Notes: a model not told the origin generated them from the letters alone. A stretch of 64,000 bases of DNA from Schizochytrium sp. TIO01 (GCA_004764695.1 SMSO01000033.1:759001-823000); one strand, 5' to 3'. Numbered from the stretch's first letter, positions 10,955 to 22,279 are shown. Made by a program: numbers and translations.

Positions 10955-13900
10955 GATGATCGTCCTCGATGATGATGACAGTAACGACGGCGTTAGCTCC
11001 TGCGAAAACGACACGCGTGAAAAGGAGCTCACTGGCCCTTCACCCTCAAACCCCCGCGAGGAGGATGCCACGGAATCGGATAGAGCAGCCGATTCTCGTC
11101 TCGCAAACGCCGTCTTTTCAGGATCTGGCGCTCGGAAGAAAAGGTCTCGGCTTCGCGCAGAAAACGCAAGGAACGAGAATGAAAATCATGATGCTGGGTG
11201 GGGAGACGATGCTACGGGCAATGTAGAAATCGTGGACCTTGAAGCAGAAGAATGTACAAAAGACTCGGAGGTTCGTGTAGTATGTAGAAAGGCCGATGTG
11301 AGTTCTGCAGAAATGAAGGAGAATATAGTGGTTGTTGTAGACTTGGAGGATGACAACGATGTGAAGGCCCCAGCGCGGAGCTCAAAATTTAGGCGCACAA
11401 AGAATAAATTCAAAACAAGGGATAAAGAAGACCTAGATGCAGCTCTTGCAAGGCAGTTGCAGAAGGAGGAGCAGGAAAGAAATCAACAAGAAATTGCACA
11501 ATTTTGTGCAATACAAGGATCTGGCGGAACCAGGGAGGTTACAAAGAAATCGAACAACGATGTTGTGCTAGTGGAAGATACAAACTATGCTGTTCAAATC
11601 CGCCTTCGACAGAAACTTGGCAGTGAACTTCTTGGTAGTCTCGGACCTTGGCAAGACTCGCCCGTTTGGGAGCGTGATAGCATCGACGGAGCACCTGGAC
11701 TTTGTCAAGTCAATGAAGATAATAGATCAGAACATCAAACAGAAACTACAACTAATCTTGATAAATTGGCATCAAACGCAAAAGACTCAGAGGCTGGCAG
11801 AGAAAATGCAGAGACTCCCATCGACCTAGCTAAAGACAACGAGGAACCAAATTTGTGGCATGATCCACTCTTTCCGCCAAATCTTAGATCTATTTGTGGC
11901 TCAACCCGTGACCCAAACCTGCCAGCCCCACAAGCACCTCATTGCGGGTGCGGAAGAGCATCCGTTCAGAAAACAGTGTGCCGTCAAACAAAAAACACAG
12001 GGCGACGATTTTGGACATGCTCTAAACGTTTATGCAAGTTTTTTCGCTGGGCGCACGAAGACGAGTGGACAATTCCTAGAGGCGCGAAAAATCATGTTTG
12101 GCGGCGTCCACCAACCTGGCCTGCTTATCCTCGCATCGTGTCTACCAAAGGTTTTCGAGCTGACGATGTGCAGCAAGGAAATCTTGGCGATTGTTGGTTT
12201 GTGTCAGCATTAAGTTGCCTAACTTTGCGTCCAGATTTGATTCAGCGTTTGTTCATTTCCACCGAGCCAAAACCACAAGGTGGACCTTACGAGATCCGCC
12301 TCTTCATTGACGGCAAGTGGCAAGTGTTTGCTATTGATGATCAATTTCCATGCCGTCCGTTACCTGAGAAGTCATCCAAAAAAGCGGTCAGCAAGCGAAA
12401 GCTAGGTACGGTGAATCCAATGTTCAACTTGTCTTTTGCCAAGCCATCAAGGAATTTATTATGGGTTCCTTTAGTAGAAAAAGCATACGCCAAAGCACAT
12501 GGTTGTTATCAAGCTATCTCTGGAGGTTGGGTAGCTGAAGCACTGTTTGACTTAACCGGTTGTCCAACAGAATCTTTTCGTATTGGCAGCATTGATGCAG
12601 ACGAACTTTTCCAGCTGATTCTCTCGTATCATAGCACTAGGTTTTTAATGGGAGCCAGCTGTGCGAACCCAGGGAAAGGATCTGGTCTTGTTGGGTGGCA
12701 TGCATATGGTATACTCGATATTCGTGTTAGCTATAATCGACCAGCCCAACAACTAAGCATAACTTCCATGCTAGACCAAAAACCAAGTAGCTCTTCATCT
12801 TCATCGTCGTTGCTGCCGTCACCGTCATCATCAGCCTCCTCTTCCGCACCCTCTGTTGTTACAGGACATAGTTCTGAAGGAAGTTCCTCCCGGAAGCCAC
12901 TTCGACTGATTCGCTTACGTAATCCATGGGGGCGTCATGAATGGAAGGGCAACTTTTCTCGCAAGTCTTCCGTTTGGACAGATGCGCTGCGCCAAGAACT
13001 TGAGCAATCGAGTGAAGAGGATGGCTCCTTTTGGATGGAGTTTCAAGAATTTCTTGCTCACTTTGTAGGAGGGAACATTGATGTATGTAAAGCACCAGCA
13101 TCTCATGAAGAATGGCACATGACGCCTCTGGAAATCGAGTTTCGCGTCGGGGAGTGGTGGGCAAGACATGTTGTGGAGGTGCATGCATCCGCAGCTGGTC
13201 CGACATGGGCATATTTGACAGTATGCCAGCCGACCAAACGAGGTAAAACGGCAGGTAATTTTGTCCAATGTGATGTAGGCGTTCTTGTTTTGCAACAACG
13301 TAGTAGCCAGGTGTCAACTCGGAGTCCTAGCGTTGTTGCACTTAGCTTGCCAGGTCAGTGCAAAGCATTCCATTTTGATATCTTCTTAGAGCCTGATACG
13401 AAGTATTGGGTGCTAATGTTTTCTCTTTCCCGTAGCCGTGAATCTAGGGATACTGCCAGTTTTCATTTACGTATGCTAAGTGCTCGCCCACTACGCTGGA
13501 GGCGCAGAGTTATGGGTGGGCCACGATTCCTTGTGCATTATCTTCATGAAGCCTTCCTTGCGCGTCTTCGCGCGCCCCTATCTCAGGCCTCAGTAGTACC
13601 ACGTCAACCAAGCTTTCGTCGAGTTAGTGTGCGAGGATTTGATCGCGTTAACAGAATTGTCCACGTTGGGGCTCTTGAGACACACGGAGGCCTACTTGTG
13701 ATTGCAGTCAACACATCGTCAACCTATTATGCTTTAATAGAAGTTTGTGTCATGGGCCTTGCTGGGGAGGAAAATAAGCAAAATACCCAATCAAATATGC
13801 ACATTGTGGCCCCTTCTTCATCGCGAATCGTTGCTGCGGTTGCGAATGCAAATTTCGATGATTACAAATGGGGTCTTAACAACGATGCAGAAACCAACGA

Positions 13901-14030
13901 CAACTCGTTAAAAACATTTTTCACGTCAGAGGCCACAGTTAACTTGCTATTGCAACCACCTTCGACGGGCGAGGTCCAAGACGACCTGGCAGCAACCTTA
14001 ACCCAGTCTCTTCCTATTAGAATGAACTGA
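10953..14030 (+). CDS. Large calpain-type cysteine protease with SIM-like motifs, UIM-like helix and GRF zinc finger
   Basis: Calpain-family cysteine protease of 1025 residues. The catalytic triad is intact: Cys414 in GNLGDCWFVSAL, His583 in GLVGWHAYGI and Asn657 in RLRNPWGRHEW. A Ser-rich insert of about 25 residues lies between His and Asn. Domain III-like beta-sandwich sequence follows from ~695 to the C-terminus; no EF-hands are seen. The N-terminal 300 residues are acidic and look disordered. They carry several hydrophobic-acidic cores resembling SUMO-interacting motifs (MIVLDDDD at 2-9, VEIVDLEAEE at 91-100, IVVVVDLEDD at 125-134, VVLVED at 204-209) and a UIM/MIU-like helix at 160-173 (DLDAALARQLQKEE). 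Residues 331-372 fit a GRF-type zinc finger (HCGCGR, RRFWTCS, CKFFRWAHEDEW). The layout recalls CAPN15/SOL, which has N-terminal zinc fingers, but GRF is a different finger type. The first ATG overlaps the CMC4 start; Met121 (11313) is an alternative start that keeps most of these motifs. Confidence 0.9.
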   Translation: MMIVLDDDDSNDGVSSCENDTREKELTGPSPSNPREEDATESDRAADSRLANAVFSGSGARKKRSRLRAENARNENENHDAGWGDDATGNVEIVDLEAEECTKDSEVRVVCRKADVSSAEMKENIVVVVDLEDDNDVKAPARSSKFRRTKNKFKTRDKEDLDAALARQLQKEEQERNQQEIAQFCAIQGSGGTREVTKKSNNDVVLVEDTNYAVQIRLRQKLGSELLGSLGPWQDSPVWERDSIDGAPGLCQVNEDNRSEHQTETTTNLDKLASNAKDSEAGRENAETPIDLAKDNEEPNLWHDPLFPPNLRSICGSTRDPNLPAPQAPHCGCGRASVQKTVCRQTKNTGRRFWTCSKRLCKFFRWAHEDEWTIPRGAKNHVWRRPPTWPAYPRIVSTKGFRADDVQQGNLGDCWFVSALSCLTLRPDLIQRLFISTEPKPQGGPYEIRLFIDGKWQVFAIDDQFPCRPLPEKSSKKAVSKRKLGTVNPMFNLSFAKPSRNLLWVPLVEKAYAKAHGCYQAISGGWVAEALFDLTGCPTESFRIGSIDADELFQLILSYHSTRFLMGASCANPGKGSGLVGWHAYGILDIRVSYNRPAQQLSITSMLDQKPSSSSSSSSLLPSPSSSASSSAPSVVTGHSSEGSSSRKPLRLIRLRNPWGRHEWKGNFSRKSSVWTDALRQELEQSSEEDGSFWMEFQEFLAHFVGGNIDVCKAPASHEEWHMTPLEIEFRVGEWWARHVVEVHASAAGPTWAYLTVCQPTKRGKTAGNFVQCDVGVLVLQQRSSQVSTRSPSVVALSLPGQCKAFHFDIFLEPDTKYWVLMFSLSRSRESRDTASFHLRMLSARPLRWRRRVMGGPRFLVHYLHEAFLARLRAPLSQASVVPRQPSFRRVSVRGFDRVNRIVHVGALETHGGLLVIAVNTSSTYYALIEVCVMGLAGEENKQNTQSNMHIVAPSSSRIVAAVANANFDDYKWGLNNDAETNDNSLKTFFTSEATVNLLLQPPSTGEVQDDLAATLTQSLPIRMN

Positions 14031-14654
14031 GTTTTTTCTATTGCTTCTTTTGCAAATAAAGGAATTTCACTTTTGCTAGGCAATAGAAAAACTGTTTTGT
14101 TCGGACTTTGAGGTTATGTACTTAATTATTGTTTGCTTTTCGTTGTGGGTTGTATTCTGTGCAATGCACGGACCCCGATACAAGAACCGGGGTGAAACCG
14201 ATTAGAATCACAAAACTAACCCTGATGTTATAAAAACATTCTCTGGTTATCATAGTTCTAACTTCTCAAAATGAAGGCAGCGTAATAAGAAGGAAATACT
14301 GAGCAAAATCAATCAATTTTACCTGATATCTTTTAATTTATAAAATTTGTATAGCACAAGGAAATGCGTGACTGAGTTCAACAGAGACGGAATTAAATTA
14401 TGATGATCCTTTTATCAACGTCCGATGCTAGTACCTATAGCTCGTTTCGACCAGAGGACAAGCTTTCAAAGACCAGAAATCAGTTTTAGCAATTCCTTTT
14501 TAGTATCAGTTCATGAGAAGTAGCCGTTCATTTGGCGCAAAAAGCAGGTTTACAGAATACAAGCTTTAGGAGAACGGGACTGGTATAATTATGCAGACTG
14601 TAGCTTGTTTTGGATACATTAAATTAAGCTCGCATATTGCTATTGCATTTCTGC
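14031..14654. other. Convergent intergenic region
   Basis: It lies between the 3' ends of the calpain gene and the minus-strand PH/ankyrin gene. The sequence is AT-rich with no meaningful open frame. It presumably holds both 3' untranslated regions. No other structure was seen. Confidence 0.5.
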
Positions 14655-16229
14655 CTAAGCTGCGAAAAGTTGTGTAGCGCTACGTCCTAGGCGGAGAAGA
14701 GCCATGCAACGTTCGACCGGTACTAACCGGTCAGCATTACCTGCACGGGCATATATTTTCTGATTTTCTAGGAGCACATCGAGGCAGGTTTGGTCAAGGA
14801 CATTGCGCAAAGGTGCTGCGCGTAAAAAGTATGACTGTGCAGACTCAAACATGGCTCGCATTACCTGCAGGTCGGCGGCTTTCGCGACATTGTGGAGTGG
14901 AGTTTCGCCCCTAGAGTCACAAACCGAAAGGGCTGCAGGTTCAAGGTTCGTGAGAAGTGTACAGAGGTGTCTAGCACGCTTCAGCGCGACTGGACTTAAA
15001 TCACTGCGTGCCAAGGCAGCAGAGACAATGTGGAGAGGTGTTTCGCCAAGTGATGTTTGTTGTAGGAGATGTGGGGTTTCGCCTAAGAAAGTGTCTAGCC
15101 TCCTTCGTGGTGTATCCATACCAATCACAATTTGCACAAGTGAAGGCGCGAGTGAGGCACAAGCCAAGTGAATGGGCATCCAAGCACTGCCCATGGCAGC
15201 ACCAAGGTCACATGAAGTCTCCACACTATCCAAGTTTGCCTCGAGAAGTCTGAGCGCTGTTTCTTGCGTCGCTTCTGAGGGTTCAGGACCGCTTTCCGAA
15301 AGAAGTACATGTATAGGCAACATTCCACGTGCATTGCGTGTTTGAGGGATTTTAGGTCCATTTTCAAGCACAAGTGCTAGAACCTCTCGTAAGGCATCAT
15401 GCATAGACGAGCCTGTAGCTGAGCTCCTCGCGTCATCATCTTCGTGAAAAGAGTTCGAGGGCGTGCTTCGATCTCCATCCGATGGATTGGGTCCGGCCGA
15501 TTCAGGAGTGTTTTCCTTCGAAAAATGTTCTTTTAATGAGTAACTCTGCTCTTCGTTATCCCCGTTTGGCTTCGCTTGGTCATCAGCTTTTACTCCCTCC
15601 GAGGAATCTGCTGCGTCGTGGGAATCTGCAATGGATCTGCTTTCAAGATTCACAGAAGCGGTGTTGTTCAATTGAGTTGTACTTGCCACTAGGCGGCATA
15701 GCTCGTGTAGAAGGTATGTTCCATTGGATGGTGATTGGCAGACCACCGCCCGCTCAGGTGACGAGAGCATTTCAAGCGAATCGAGAAGGGGTTCTGAGAC
15801 TCCATGCGTGCGGAGAGCCTCCCAGACCCTCGTGCAGGCATCAGTTTCGCGGAGGGCCTGTTTCAAGTCACGGTGCCAGGCCTTTGCTGACCTGCTAGAC
15901 TCTGTCACGAGATGGACAGGTGGTAGACCGCTCTTCATGAGTAGCTTGATCACAAAAAGGCGGTCCCCACGGGAGGTCTTCTCAGCGACGCTAACGCCGC
16001 TGCAGAGGCTAAGATCTAGGCCGCGGTCAAATTCCTGAGCTTGGTCTGCGCCAAGAGCTTCCACGATTAGCTCACGGTCCTCTGTCAGGAAGACGCGACA
16101 TTCTTTGAAGTAATCACCACCGCGACGCTCCTGCACGAAGAGAACTTCATGCCGGACCACATTCTGTGACACTGAAGGTCCCGAGGCCACCGTTGACGAT
16201 GACGATGACGCTGAAGCTAGCATCCTCAC
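14655..16229 (-). CDS. PH-like domain and ankyrin-repeat protein
   Basis: 524-residue protein. Residues ~25-130 look like a pleckstrin-homology fold: alternating beta-strand pattern (YFKECRVFLTEDRELIVEAL), then a final amphipathic helix with the typical Trp (AKAWHRDLKQAL, Trp118). A low-complexity acidic linker covers ~190-270. Residues ~300-475 hold at least four ankyrin-type repeats, recognisable from PIHVLL, PIHLACASLAPSLVQIVI, GETPLHIVSAAL and GETPLHNVAKAADL. PH domains commonly bind phosphoinositides and ankyrin repeats bind proteins, so a membrane-recruited adaptor is plausible; this is inferred from domains only. No catalytic domain is visible. The start is the first ATG of the frame. 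It converges with the calpain gene. Confidence 0.85.
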   Translation of the reverse strand: MRMLASASSSSSTVASGPSVSQNVVRHEVLFVQERRGGDYFKECRVFLTEDRELIVEALGADQAQEFDRGLDLSLCSGVSVAEKTSRGDRLFVIKLLMKSGLPPVHLVTESSRSAKAWHRDLKQALRETDACTRVWEALRTHGVSEPLLDSLEMLSSPERAVVCQSPSNGTYLLHELCRLVASTTQLNNTASVNLESRSIADSHDAADSSEGVKADDQAKPNGDNEEQSYSLKEHFSKENTPESAGPNPSDGDRSTPSNSFHEDDDARSSATGSSMHDALREVLALVLENGPKIPQTRNARGMLPIHVLLSESGPEPSEATQETALRLLEANLDSVETSCDLGAAMGSAWMPIHLACASLAPSLVQIVIGMDTPRRRLDTFLGETPHLLQQTSLGETPLHIVSAALARSDLSPVALKRARHLCTLLTNLEPAALSVCDSRGETPLHNVAKAADLQVMRAMFESAQSYFLRAAPLRNVLDQTCLDVLLENQKIYARAGNADRLVPVERCMALLRLGRSATQLFAA

Positions 16230-16567
16230 ACCGTGTAATGGATTCTGTGTACTGTACGTTTTAGCCTTCTGTCGTTGTTGCTACAGCCACTACTGCTGCC
16301 GCTGTGCCAAAGAGTGCTCCCAAAGTCCTCGCCCGGCGCCTCAGATGCTCAACTTGGATAAAATGCAATGCAAGCCCAGGCAATTCTGCCAGTCCAGCCA
16401 GTCCTAACACGATCGGGAAACGAATGTGCCACCCCGAGGGTGCCAGAGAACAGCCCGCAGGTGTTAGAGCAGGTCGCCGCCGGAGACAACGCGCTGTCCG
16501 CGGAGGCGTGCGCGCGAGGCGCTGGTCCACTTCACGGTTTGCCCGAGTTTGTCGGCCTTCGCCTAAA

Positions 16568-16630
16568 AGTTTGAATTTTGAATTGTGAATTTTGAATTTC
16601 GAATTTCAAATTTTGAATTGTGAATTTTGT
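16568..16630. repeat. TTTGAATT-like imperfect repeat
   Basis: Short units close to TTTGAATT recur in tandem with small changes, alternating with GAATTGTG and GAATTTC. It sits just downstream of a GC-rich patch and upstream of AT-rich sequence. Confidence 0.75.
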
Positions 16631-18484
16631 TAAGCAGTACTTTATTCTTTCTTTTCCAAACTGAGTTTTGCATCGAAGAATCAATCGGCCTCGAAACGTT
16701 AAATACCTCAAGTAGTTAGTAAAGGTATTCTTTTCCCTCTTCAACAAAGGGCCTTCTCTACGAGCTCCTACGCCTTCTCTACCATTAAAAAAAAAAAAAT
16801 AGAATGAATGAAAGAAAGACAGTCAGAAAGAAAAAAATCGCTCCATTACGAGCGACCTGCAAAATCGTGGGTGAGCGTGAGCGTCTGAGAACGAGGAAAA
16901 GAGGCCATAGTTGCGTAGCAGCGCAGCTGAAGAGAGTCCTTTCCTCCCCACGCAGGGCTCCGCCGCCTATCATCTCTGCGAGTATATTCCAATCGACTCC
17001 GAGGTTCAGAGTCCGAAAGAATCGTTCAAAATTCATCAGGCGCGGTTCAGAGCCCAAATTCCAAACTCGCCGCTGACCAACTCAAACAAGAAAACAACTC
17101 CCGCAGTCTTCCCCCTAACACCTTTTGCTGAAGGGGCCCTTGCACCAGTGGATGTGGCGGGGACTCATGGTCTCTGTATTACTATACGTGAGTACACGCG
17201 AAAGAGAGGCACGGGTGGTCGGAGGGTACAAGGGAGGGCTTATGGGGGTGACTGAAGAGATACGTCAGAGGGGGAGATATACAGTGGGGATAGGGGTCAG
17301 AGAGAAGGCAGACAGAGCCGGGAACGAGGAACTACGAAGGCCAAGATCGAGTGCTTCTTGGATGGGAGAGCCCGAAACGAGATCGCATTGAGGCGAGACG
17401 ACCCTCGGCCCTTACACGGTTTCGAGCTGGGTAGTATATGAAGAGCAAATTAAATACGCACCCAAGTGATATTATCGAGGGCCTTCAGCCCCGTTGCTCC
17501 AAGCCGCAGCGAGCGAGGAGCGGTAAGTAAGTGAACACATCGGTCTCTTCGTTATTTATTTGCGGCGAAGTGAGTTTCACTGAAGCGTGACACCCGAGTC
17601 TGGTATTTCGCACCACTGCATTACATTCAGTAGGAAGTTTTCGGAGAATCTAATTTCTCTAATTCTATGGAACTGAGAGAGCAATAATAACTCCAAAGAC
17701 CATAACATATAACATAACTTCGTGAGAACCGTAACATTCGAACTTGTCGCTGGATTTTCACCGCCGCCGCACACCGAGAAACCGGATAGGAAACGAAACA
17801 CCGGCGGTTATATCCTTCGAGGCAGGTATTTTGTCTCTCGATTCCAGGGATGTCCATTTCGAGGACTTCTGCTTCTTCTTCTTCTTCTTTTTCGTCTTCT
17901 TTTCTTTTCTTTTTCCCTGGAGATATAAATGTCATCATTTCAAATTAAATCTATCTTCTTCTTCCTCTTTTTCTTTAAGAAACAAAGTAAACAGAACAGA
18001 CTCTAGAGAAAGAAAAATTAAATTACAGCAACAAACTTGAATTCTACCGGTTTGAAAGAGCACAGCGAAATCAAAGACCAGATCATCGAAGAAGGCCTTG
18101 CCAAGCTGCCACGACAGCCGAAGAACCTGCCATGGACCGCTACTGACAGACGCAGATCCTCGAAAGCCTGCACCGGGTCAAGCCGCCTGTCGTTTCACCC
18201 TCTCTCTCTGGGGCGCCGCCGCCGCTCTCGCCTCGCCGTCCGCCTTGCCAGGCCCGGGCGCCCTCGCTTGGCCCGGTTTTCCCCAGCTCGAAGCAGCTCA
18301 AGACAGACGCCTCGAGGCGCGCCATGACACGCACAGGGAGGCAAGCTCGACGCAGACGTGCCGTGAGGTGAGGCGCCGACCATACCTTGGTGGTGTTGTG
18401 CATCCAGGAGAGCGCTCCGGCGGACGGAGTCAGCGGCCTCTCCCCGATGCCTTCGCGATGAACCCGGCAGGGATCAGGAACCAC

Positions 18485-18523
18485 GAATCAATTGATCAAT
18501 CGATCAATCAATCGATCAATCAA
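18485..18523. repeat. ATCA/ATCG tetranucleotide microsatellite
   Basis: Alternating ATCA and ATCG units form a short tandem array. It lies about 30 bp before a second microsatellite. Confidence 0.85.
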
Positions 18524-18555
18524 CCCCATTTCAAGCAACCTCGAAGCGCCGTGCA

Positions 18556-18632
18556 GCAACGCAAAGCAACGCAACGCAACGCAATGCAATGCAATGCAAT
18601 GCAATGCAATGCAATGCAATGTAATGCAACGC
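18556..18632. repeat. CAACG/CAATG pentanucleotide microsatellite
   Basis: Around fifteen pentanucleotide units, CAACG at both ends and CAATG in the middle. The clean switch between unit types suggests expansion of a single variant. Translations of the array are not meaningful. Confidence 0.9.
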
Positions 18633-19469
18633 ACAAACAAACCCATCAGGCAGGCCAACGCGAACCCGAGACATGACATGACGAGGGCCACGGAGAGCAG
18701 CAGCACTCCTCGAAGTCAGTCAGCCAGGACGGGCCTAGCAGAGAGCCGAGTGAACATCCTGGATACCCATCCCCCGAATCCTCCTCCTCCTCCTCCTCGT
18801 CTTCGACCACGTGGTCCTGCCCGTGGCGCAAATCCAACTGTCGGTGGAGGCCCTTCAGGGAGGGCGTGGCCATCAGCACCTTCCTTCAAGCACAGCATAG
18901 CTTCCTGCTCCCTCCAAGGCTCAGCGGCGAGCGGATGTGCTGCACTCTGATCGATCAGCCAGACCAACCACGCATTTGCACGCACTCACTGCATCCATTC
19001 GCCCATCCTCGAGCTCAAGCGAAGCCTTCTCAGCCAAAGGCCTTTTCAGCCAAAGGTCTTCTGGCTCAGAAGGCTTTGCTCATGTGCTGCTAATCCACAA
19101 GCTGCTCGTTGCGGTACTCCAATCGCCTGTGGACCCACCCACGCATATCCGCGCATCCATGCATCCATTCACTCTTCCACTCTTCATCGGTTCGCCGTGG
19201 CTCCGCAGAACCAACTCGCGTTTGCAGCACAAGTGAAGGCGAGCAATGCTCTGCGTGCTCGTAGTACCTGCCCGCTGGCAGGCGACTTCTCGACTTCGAC
19301 TTCGACTTGGAGACCTCTCTATGTTTCAGGATACGCGCTGACCACCGCGGGTTTCGTCGACTCTCGTGTAAGCTCGTCGCACTCGATCTGCTCGCCGGTT
19401 GTCTGGCGGTCAGCAAGTAGGTAGGCAGCTTCCACTCGGCGAGCAGATGGAGTAGAGGAATTCGCCGTC

Positions 19470-19505
19470 GGGATGGATGGATGGATCGAAGGATCGAAGG
19501 ATCGA
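19470..19505. repeat. GGAT / GGATCGAA short tandem repeat
   Basis: Several GGAT units are followed by two to three GGATCGAA units. Simple-sequence DNA at the edge of the GC-rich patch. Confidence 0.8.
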
Positions 19506-19886
19506 TTTATCTCTCGTCACAGCGGTGCTTGTTTGCGTCTTTGCTCTGGCGTGGAGATCTCATTCACTCCTGCGGTGTTCAAGCTCCTTCTGAATGGTTC
19601 GCTCACGAGGAGGGTTACACGTAAGCCCTGCAGACCAAGCTTTCTTTCGCTCAGCTTCTTGGAAATTCATGCTCCCAGTCTCAGACAGCAGTACTACTTC
19701 GTGCCAAACTGCTTCGGACGGGGTCGCCGCTCAGCTGACTTCAATCTGCTATCGCGATGGATCGTTTTATGCATTTGCCATTCCTGGAAAACTCGGGCTT
19801 TGCGGTTTTCTTCGCTGACCGTATGTTGCGCTTCCATCGCCAAATTGACTTTTGGGGTCCATGAAACTTTAATTTTCTCTTTTCCT

Positions 19887-19917
19887 CTTTCAATTTAATT
19901 TAATTTAATTTAATAAT
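19887..19917. repeat. TTTAA pentanucleotide repeat
   Basis: Five to six tandem TTTAA units at the transition from GC-rich to AT-rich sequence. Confidence 0.8.
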
Positions 19918-22279
19918 ATGTTAATTTTTAATTATGTAATTTAAAATAAAAAAAAAAGTGTAAACTTAACGAAGAGTAATGAAGTGTAAACTTGACGAAG
20001 AGTAATGAAAACAAAAATATAGTAAGTCGTAGGCGTATGTGTAGATTATTTGTGATGCTGATATTTCCTAGATACATTATCTTTCGGTAAGAGAGTATTT
20101 TAATTAAAATTAGACACAATTTACTTTGCTTTGCCAAGATGAAATAATAATAAAAATGAAGAGTTTTAATTGGCTGAGGAAAATGAAATCACACAAAGAA
20201 TAAGGAGTAAATGAAAACTTTGTAGGCCTACTAAGAAAATGTTTTCTATCCTTGTTTGTTGATTTGTTTTGTTAACTTACTAAGATCATGTTATATGATC
20301 GCGTAACTTTCAAAGCAACTTCAAGTTGAAATAAATGCCAAATCAAGTAAGGCTCCTTTCGGCGAGAGATAACAGATTTTCCAACCTTAGACAAGAAGAT
20401 ATGCTTTCAACATTGGCTCCCATTGCTGATAGTTCTGGAATTGAAAAACGGTGCACCTTTCGAAACTATGGCAAGTTCTCATAATGGCTACAGTATGTAG
20501 GGTAGAGCTCACAATCGTTTCGTCGTTGTGCAAGTTGAAACTGGGTTCAACATACAAACCTGATTCTAAGTTAAAATAGCAAGATAAAGCCAAAGCATCT
20601 TTTTAACCCCTGCCTTTACGTGGTTCATAAGTACTACTGCCTACCTAACTAAAACCCAAGATGTCTTTTCTTTTTCTTGAAAGATTACACCTAAGCAAAA
20701 ACGGCTAATACCTAGTTGGCAGGTAGTTGACCACGAAAAAAAAAGGGGGGGGAAAGAGAGAAGATGAAGTGGAGAGCAAAGCGACACTATAACTTTGTCA
20801 CCCTTCCCACCTCCTAACCAAGTCACGATCGCAACAAAGACGGATTATCTCACTCTCACTAGTCATAGACCTCGATCCTTTTGCTTGTTTTATAAAAAAT
20901 CAAGCAAATATGACAGGTCAGTATCCAGGCTGGTGCCTGTGCATGAAAGACGCAAGTGTCAGCTTTAAAAGAAATTGCTCTCTTGTTCCTGAATAGTAAT
21001 TAGAAATGTCAATTTGCAAGACAAATTATGCATCTCAAGCTATATATCCTGTCGATCCCTGTGAGCATTGAAGCAGTGTAGAACCTAGAACGGAAGGTTC
21101 TAAAATTAAGTGTTTCCACACGCCCATGTCAATCAGCAGGGCCTAGCAAGTAATGGCGCACGGCAATGCAATTCGGAGCGATATCGGTGCCCAGATGAAT
21201 TTGCATTCATAAGAGTCAAGTTTGGAATTAAATATATGAAAGTCATCTCCTGTCAACCATAACACTCCGCTTTTAGACCATAGACTTATAAGGTGCATCC
21301 AGCAGAAGCTCAGTGGTGTCCGTAGTTTCGAAAATTTCAGCGATTGAATGACATGATACGGAATTTTGTCCATATTTTGTATCGATTTTTCTTTTCAGGA
21401 GTCGATTGAGAAGATAAACCTCAACTGTCGCTTTCTTATATTTGAGGCCGTGGAAGTTTTTCTGTATAGTATATTAAAAAACCTTCACGCTCAAACTTTT
21501 GTTTGTTCTTTATGAAAGGAATGAATTATAGACAGTATATTTTGCTTTGACTAGGCCTCAATACCCCTCCTTCATCCAGAATTTCAGATTTGTGAGAATT
21601 TTAAATGGGTCGGTACGACACTCAATGTTTCCAATTTCACTATTAGTCAATGGCGTTCGGGTTGAGAATTCCCTTTTGCTTGAGTTTAAAGCATTTCTAG
21701 CGCATGGGTCACGCTCTTATGAGAAGTCAAAGTTGTTCGGTCCCTTTTGAACAATGAGTCGAACAACTTCGAAGGCCCCTTTTAAACAATGAATCAATTT
21801 AATGCAACAGATATCCCATTTGGTAAATACGAGCTTTTACAATCTCACAGCGGACAATCAGAAGTTATGTAACAACCAAACCTAAATAGGGAATCGCACA
21901 ATCGAAGTGCTACTTTAACACAAAGGCCATGACAAAGGTTATCAAAAAACAAGTAATAGGCAGAGTTCAATGTAACAACTGATACCCATGACCTTTTTCT
22001 AAGCGCTTTATTACTCTTTGTCGATACTGGAAATTGTAATTTATCCTTTTATCACCCCATATGTAGGTATAGCCAATATCAAAATTATACCAAACAAGCG
22101 CATTTGATGTAGTAATAGATAGGTCTAAGATCGGCTCCAGATCTGCTTAATATCAGTTGTAAAAGTGTGAATGGACTATATTAAATACAGTTAAAGAGCC
22201 GTGCAAATCAGCTTTAGAACTCAGATGACAAAATGATAACATTCCAGGAACAGGCATTCAAGTATAATTCTTAGAATAT

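Larger units (their letters stand above)
16230..22279. other. Gene-poor region with GC-rich patches and microsatellites
   Basis: About 6 kb with no convincing gene. 16,260-16,560 and roughly 17,050-19,470 are clearly richer in GC than the flanks and contain several overlapping frames of 60-190 codons, but these have biased low-complexity translations without family motifs. Five simple-sequence repeats lie here and are listed separately. From ~19,890 to 22,280 the sequence becomes AT-rich and featureless. A non-coding RNA or a spliced gene with short exons cannot be excluded. Confidence 0.4.

Noticed and set aside
16368-16574. 68-codon ATG frame divergent from the PH/ankyrin gene
   Set aside because: GC-rich sequence gives several overlapping frames of similar length here and none shows a recognisable motif.
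17345-17395. 5S rRNA-like string (CTTGGATGGGAGA)
   Set aside because: Only about a dozen bases agree; the rest of the 5S structure is missing.
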